Part shown: one piece after another, positions 59,842-64,000 of the stretch | How positions within the stretch are numbered: the first letter of the stretch is position 1 | How the letters are laid out: every line of letters starts with the position of its first letter | Assembly (NCBI RefSeq): GCF_965228935.1 | Contig: NZ_OZ245846.1 | Location: 2,914,001-2,978,000 of the forward strand | Reading direction: 5' to 3' | From: Ulvibacterium sp965228935 | GTDB taxonomy: Bacteria; Bacteroidota; Bacteroidia; Flavobacteriales; Flavobacteriaceae | Length of the DNA: 64,000 bases | Program-made: the position numbers and the translations under genes | Notes under the pieces: model-generated | Databases searched by the model: none | Told to the model about the DNA's origin: nothing | What the model saw: only the letters and a program-made list of their open reading frames with translations

Positions 59842-60861
59842 ATGAGGTTAAGTGGTAAAATAGTATTGCATCTTTGTTTCTGGATACTCGTGGAAGCCAT
59901 CTGGAACAACAGCTGTTCCGTTTCCGGAAGCTCCTTGTTACGTGGACAATTGGAGCCGGGAGAGCTGGAATGGGTAATACTGATGTACACGATTCATATA
60001 GTTTCGTTCTATTCCTTTTACTTCATATATAAGTTGGAAAATGGTTTTACACTGCAAATATTGGGGCTTTATCTGGGCAATTATATACTCATATGTGCCT
60101 TACGATATTATGGGCTCGGTTACTTCTATGCCGTTTTGGGCGAACCCGATTATTTTGCACATATACGCTTTTTTTGGAGCGCCCTCCTCAGAACCCTGAT
60201 GTTTGGTACCTATGCCACCTTGATAGCCTTGATCGAGAGTAGGTTTACGTTTGCGAAACTGGAAAAGGAGTTAAATGAGCAGAACGCAAAAAGTGAAATG
60301 GCCCTTTTACGATCCCAAATCAATCCCCATTTCCTATACAATACACTCAACAATATTTATTCGTTGGCCTATCCAAAATCCACAAAAGCGGCCCAGGCCG
60401 TGATGAAGCTTTCGGGGATAATGCGATACAGTCTAACGGAGGCGAACAACAAGTTTGTTCCGCTGCAAAAGGAGATAGACTATCTGCATAGCTATATTTC
60501 CCTGGAGAGAATGCGCTATCGGAACCCTTCTTTTATTGAATTTTCGGTCGAAGGGGATATGGATAACATCAACATAGCCCCCATGTTGTTCATTCCTTTT
60601 GTGGAAAATGCCTTTAAACATGGCGATATTGAAAAAGGCGGGTCTACCATTAAGATTAATTTGAGGGCCGATATGAATTCACTCGTTTTTGAAGTTGTAA
60701 ATCGGTATAATGCCGATAGTCAGCAATCCCAAGGCAGTGGCATTGGATTAAGGAACGTAAGGAGACGCTTGGAACTGATTTATCCCAACAGACATAAACT
60801 CACGGTAGATGATAATAAATCAGGATCTACCTTTAATGTACGCCTGGAAATCTATTTTTAA
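59842..60861 (+). CDS. LytS-type sensor histidine kinase
   Basis: This 339-residue kinase has four predicted transmembrane helices (about 5-150), then the His_kinase domain with LRSQINPHFLYNTLNNIYSL (phospho-His in NPHF) and an HATPase domain with PFVENAFKHGDIEKGG and GSGIGLRNVRRRLELIY. It is part of a two-component pair; its stop codon abuts the response regulator start. The ATG at 59842 is preferred over a TTG four codons upstream. Confidence 0.92.
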   Translation: MRLSGKIVLHLCFWILVEAIWNNSCSVSGSSLLRGQLEPGELEWVILMYTIHIVSFYSFYFIYKLENGFTLQILGLYLGNYILICALRYYGLGYFYAVLGEPDYFAHIRFFWSALLRTLMFGTYATLIALIESRFTFAKLEKELNEQNAKSEMALLRSQINPHFLYNTLNNIYSLAYPKSTKAAQAVMKLSGIMRYSLTEANNKFVPLQKEIDYLHSYISLERMRYRNPSFIEFSVEGDMDNINIAPMLFIPFVENAFKHGDIEKGGSTIKINLRADMNSLVFEVVNRYNADSQQSQGSGIGLRNVRRRLELIYPNRHKLTVDDNKSGSTFNVRLEIYF

Positions 60862-61587
60862 ATGATCATAAATTGTGCCGCCGTTGACGATGAATATTTG
60901 GCATTGGATGTTATTGCAAAATACATCCAAAAAGTTCCCTTTTTAAGACTACGGGGCACTTTTGATAGTGCAATATCGTTTATGGCCTATCTAAAGGAGA
61001 ATACGGTAGATGTACTGTTTTTGGATATCCAAATGAAGGAACTCACCGGGATACAGCTCCTGAAATCCCTTAGTAATCCGCCTTTGGTCATATTTACGAC
61101 CGCTTATGATGCGTATGCCGTGGAAAGTTACGAATTGAACGTAATCGACTATCTATTAAAACCCATTTCCTTTGAGAGATTTGTACAGGCGGTAGACAAG
61201 GCCTATAACAAGTTACTTCCGCAGAATTCCGGTTACGCCACTGGAAAAGACATAGCCATAGGTAACACCGCCGAGAATTTCTTTTTTGTAAAATCCGGTA
61301 CAAGTCTTGAGCGGATATCGTATGACGATATATTGTATATAAAAGGGGAACGGGACTATCTTAAGGTGGTGACCCATAGCAAAAGTCTTTTGGTCTTGTT
61401 AAAGTTCAAATATTTTGAAGATCTCCTTCCTTCGGATCAATTTTATCGTGTTCATAGATCATACATGGTCGCTATGGACAAAATTGAAAAAATTCAGGGC
61501 AATCTGATTTATATCGCCGATACCAAAATACCAATGGGCAATAACTATCGGAACAGTTTTATAGATGAGGTTACCAAACAAAGATAG
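60862..61587 (+). CDS. LytTR response regulator
   Basis: This 241-residue response regulator has a receiver domain (about 1-120) with the acidic pair DDEY and phospho-acceptor VLFLDIQMKEL (Asp in FLDIQ), and a LytTR DNA-binding domain (about 140-238) with LYIKGERDYLKVVTHSK and FYRVHRSYMV. It starts immediately after the kinase stop. The paired 10-mers upstream are the obvious candidate targets. Confidence 0.94.
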   Translation: MIINCAAVDDEYLALDVIAKYIQKVPFLRLRGTFDSAISFMAYLKENTVDVLFLDIQMKELTGIQLLKSLSNPPLVIFTTAYDAYAVESYELNVIDYLLKPISFERFVQAVDKAYNKLLPQNSGYATGKDIAIGNTAENFFFVKSGTSLERISYDDILYIKGERDYLKVVTHSKSLLVLLKFKYFEDLLPSDQFYRVHRSYMVAMDKIEKIQGNLIYIADTKIPMGNNYRNSFIDEVTKQR

Positions 61588-61946
61588 AAGGATATAAGGT
61601 TATTTTTCTGACGGTAATACCTTAAAAATTTTGATTTTAAACATTGGTTTTTTGCGCATCTCCCCAATAAGAAATAGTCCTCTCCTAGATTTAAATACGA
61701 TAGATGATGTTGGATGCATATCCTGGATCTAATGCTTTCCTTTAAACGTATTATTTGCCCTTAGGACGAATTTGGCTTCTCAATCGATGATTCGTCCATA
61801 AAGCAGAAACAACAAATGCCGTAGACCTCACCACCCTTCCATTGCAGTTAACAACAAATATCTGCTTTTGATTGCCAAAGCTATTTTCTTTGTTGGTAAC
61901 AACTCTAATTATAGTGCCCATGGTTCATCAATTAGGCCGGTATCAT
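61588..61946. other. Gene-free stretch before the surface protein
   Basis: No coding sequence or hairpin with a T-run stands out. It probably contains the promoter of the large surface protein, but I could not pick a convincing -33/-7 pair. Confidence 0.5.
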
Positions 61947-64000
61947 ATGAACTTGTTAAAAAGGGGCTTCCTATTTTTACTGCTTTTTGCTTGCAATTTT
62001 ATAACTGCTCAGCTGAGTGATCTTCATTATTTGCCTCCGTTAAAGCAAGGTCAAAATAATGCAGGTATCAGGGACCAGGCCATATATCTTTCAACTCCGG
62101 AACCAACGACCTTTGCTGTAAATGCCTATCGGGGTACCAATCCGACACCTGTAGCTACTTTCAACATCTCCAATGTAAATCCCGCGGTATGGACCTTGGG
62201 CGATGGGGATAACAATATTACTTTGGTAAACAATGCCAATACAGGGGTAGTGCTTACCAATAGCGGACTACGTTTTGAATCCCCAAGTGGAAATCGGTTT
62301 TATGTTAATTATAGGGGCAACTCTAGTGCCCAGGCTGCTTCATTGACCGCAAAAGGAAGACAGGCCCTGGGAACCCGCTTTAAATGGGGAGGGGTACCCA
62401 ACCGAGGGGCCCACCCTTCCAAATCCAATACGTTGGGTATTATGGCCACGGAAAACAATACTACGATTAACGTTTTTGGGTATGATCCGGGCTGTGAATT
62501 CAGGGTTGGGAATAATAGGGCAGGTATTACGGACAACACCTATACGATAACACTGGATGCCAACGAATCCTTTGTTTTCGAAACCTATATCGGAAACAGT
62601 CCTACCCAGGCCCATGAGGATGGATGGATCGGTGCTTCCATAGTTTCGGATAAGGACATTGTTATTAGCAATGGCTCCATAAACTTCGGTAGACAGGTAG
62701 GTGCCAGTAACCGTGATGCGGGTATTGATCAACCTGTTCCAGAAAACCGTTTGGGCAAGGAATATGTATTTATTCGAGGTAATGGTAACACCAATGGTTG
62801 GACGGAGTTTCCGTTACTTATTGCTACTTCGGATAACACCCAGATTTTTGTCAACGGAAGTACCACCCCCATAGCAACAATTGATAATGGGGAATACTTT
62901 GAGGTTCCGAGCAACAATTATTCATCAAATTCAGTTGGAGCCAATATGTTGGTACAAACATCCAAGGATGTGTATGCCTATCAATGTATGGCAGGGGCAA
63001 GTCAGGTATACACCCAGGGGCTCAATTTTGTTGCCCCGGTAAACTGCTTGTTGCCCGATGTTATGGACAATATCCCGGATATTCGAAATATGGCGGGACT
63101 CAATGTTACGGGTGGGGTCACCATTGTTGCTGCCGTAAATACACCGGATGCCAACATTCTGGTTACTGATGGAAACGGCCCCGTAACCTTGCCTGCCTCT
63201 AATCCCGTAGCAGGTTCTACAGATTGGAAAACCTTTTTCATCCCCAATCTTAACGGTAATGTGAGTGTGCAATCCACAGGACCCATGGCTGTTGGATTCT
63301 TTGGTTATAATGGTGCTAGGGGCGTTGCCGGATACTTTTCAGGCTTTGATACCCTACCCGAGGTAACCCTGGCAATTAGAGGGGGCAGTGGCTGTTTTGT
63401 AGGATCTGAAATTTATGAGGCAACCAATAACAATTTTGACGCTTTCCAATGGTATGAAAATGGACAGCCTATTCCCGGTGCCAATAGTCCAAGCTATTCA
63501 CCCCCCGGAGCTGGCGAGTATTTCTTAAGGGGTACCAAAGGACCGTGTACGTATGACAGTAACCCCATACAGGCCCTTTATTGTGATCCCGATGTTGTAT
63601 TGGAGAAAACCGTGGATAAGGCCGAGATTATGGAAGGGGAAACGGCTACGTTTACCGTTCGGGTTCAAAACTGGGGCCTTGGACCTTTGACCAACCTACA
63701 AATCACGGATAACATCCCTACTGGGCTTACCTTGGTTAATGCTTTTACCATTTCCGGAAGTTGGAGTGGCAACACTTGGAATATCGGAACTTTAAACGGA
63801 GGTGAAGTAGCGGAATTGGAACTTGAGGTGCGGGCCGACGAGATAGATGTACTTCCCTTATTAAGTTTATCCAATACGGTCACCAATACCCAGGATCAAA
63901 CGGATACCAATATAACCCCCGACCACCCAACTGCATTGCTTACCGTTCATAACGACTTTGACAGCGACGGGGTAAACGATATCACCGATTTGGATGATGA
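61947..64000 (+). CDS. Large secreted surface protein with DUF11 and TSP3-like repeats (partial)
   Basis: The frame is open for 684 codons and continues past the window. A signal peptide ends at NFITAQ. Residues about 40-450 resemble the IgGFc-binding-type N-terminal domain found in flavobacterial surface proteins (FGYDPGCEFRVGNN, GGVTIVAAVNTPDANILVTD). An Ig/PKD-like segment with AFQWYENGQPIPGANS follows, then a DUF11 repeat (EGETATFTVRVQNWGLGPLTN). The window ends in an aspartate-rich thrombospondin type 3-like repeat (DFDSDGVNDITDLDDD). Such proteins are usually exported by the type IX system and act in adhesion or gliding; the sorting domain is not in view. Confidence 0.85.
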   Translation, partial: MNLLKRGFLFLLLFACNFITAQLSDLHYLPPLKQGQNNAGIRDQAIYLSTPEPTTFAVNAYRGTNPTPVATFNISNVNPAVWTLGDGDNNITLVNNANTGVVLTNSGLRFESPSGNRFYVNYRGNSSAQAASLTAKGRQALGTRFKWGGVPNRGAHPSKSNTLGIMATENNTTINVFGYDPGCEFRVGNNRAGITDNTYTITLDANESFVFETYIGNSPTQAHEDGWIGASIVSDKDIVISNGSINFGRQVGASNRDAGIDQPVPENRLGKEYVFIRGNGNTNGWTEFPLLIATSDNTQIFVNGSTTPIATIDNGEYFEVPSNNYSSNSVGANMLVQTSKDVYAYQCMAGASQVYTQGLNFVAPVNCLLPDVMDNIPDIRNMAGLNVTGGVTIVAAVNTPDANILVTDGNGPVTLPASNPVAGSTDWKTFFIPNLNGNVSVQSTGPMAVGFFGYNGARGVAGYFSGFDTLPEVTLAIRGGSGCFVGSEIYEATNNNFDAFQWYENGQPIPGANSPSYSPPGAGEYFLRGTKGPCTYDSNPIQALYCDPDVVLEKTVDKAEIMEGETATFTVRVQNWGLGPLTNLQITDNIPTGLTLVNAFTISGSWSGNTWNIGTLNGGEVAELELEVRADEIDVLPLLSLSNTVTNTQDQTDTNITPDHPTALLTVHNDFDSDGVNDITDLDD

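Overview
The window looks like chromosome from a marine-type member of the Flavobacteriaceae (Bacteroidota). Supporting signs are Bacteroidota-type promoters (TTTG plus TAnnTTTG, no strong Shine-Dalgarno sequences), GyrA/ClpC/7TM-HD proteins of flavobacterial type, many lipoproteins and LytS/LytT pairs, an OMP_b-brl receptor, and a large surface protein with DUF11 and thrombospondin-3-like repeats. The species cannot be fixed from sequence reading alone.

Layout. 1-13.5 kb is conserved housekeeping: start of thrA, nnrDE, clpC, gyrA, a TPR protein, NlpC/P60, thiolase and a 7TM-HD phosphohydrolase, followed by tRNA-Ser(GCU) and tRNA-Pro(UGG). 14.0-21.1 kb is an accessory island that I read as an integron-like gene-cassette array. 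It holds six minus-strand cassettes (two lipoproteins, a netrin/TIMP-like secreted protein, a secreted unknown and two TIR-domain proteins), each followed by an attC-like imperfect palindrome, with the C-terminal remnant of a tyrosine recombinase at one end. One attC-like site is split by a complete IS110/IS1111-type element with a candidate bridge-RNA region. 21.2-23.7 kb has gntP, a RidA-family gene and mogA.

24.2-49.7 kb is a catabolic region. A serine hydrolase, a membrane LytTR regulator, a mutarotase-like lipoprotein and a sulfatase precede a LacI-type regulator with matching operators in front of itself and in front of a ~18.5 kb run of 14 tightly spaced genes. The run encodes GH38 and GH92 alpha-mannosidase-type enzymes, two sugar porters, two SDR dehydrogenases, a lactonase, a mannonate-dehydratase-like protein, an RraA-type aldolase and a cupin. 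It also encodes, unexpectedly for a sugar locus, two class III CoA-transferases, an enoyl-CoA hydratase and a solute-binding-protein fold without a signal peptide. No SusC/SusD pair is present.

50.6-56.5 kb (minus strand) encodes a periplasmic molybdenum hydroxylase set: cytochrome c, one 2Fe-2S subunit, two Tat-dependent molybdopterin subunits and a DUF2911 protein; mogA at 23.2 kb could serve its cofactor. 57-61.6 kb holds an outer-membrane receptor divergent from a LytS/LytT pair, with two pairs of a 10-bp repeat at identical 42-bp spacing between them. The window ends inside a large secreted surface protein.
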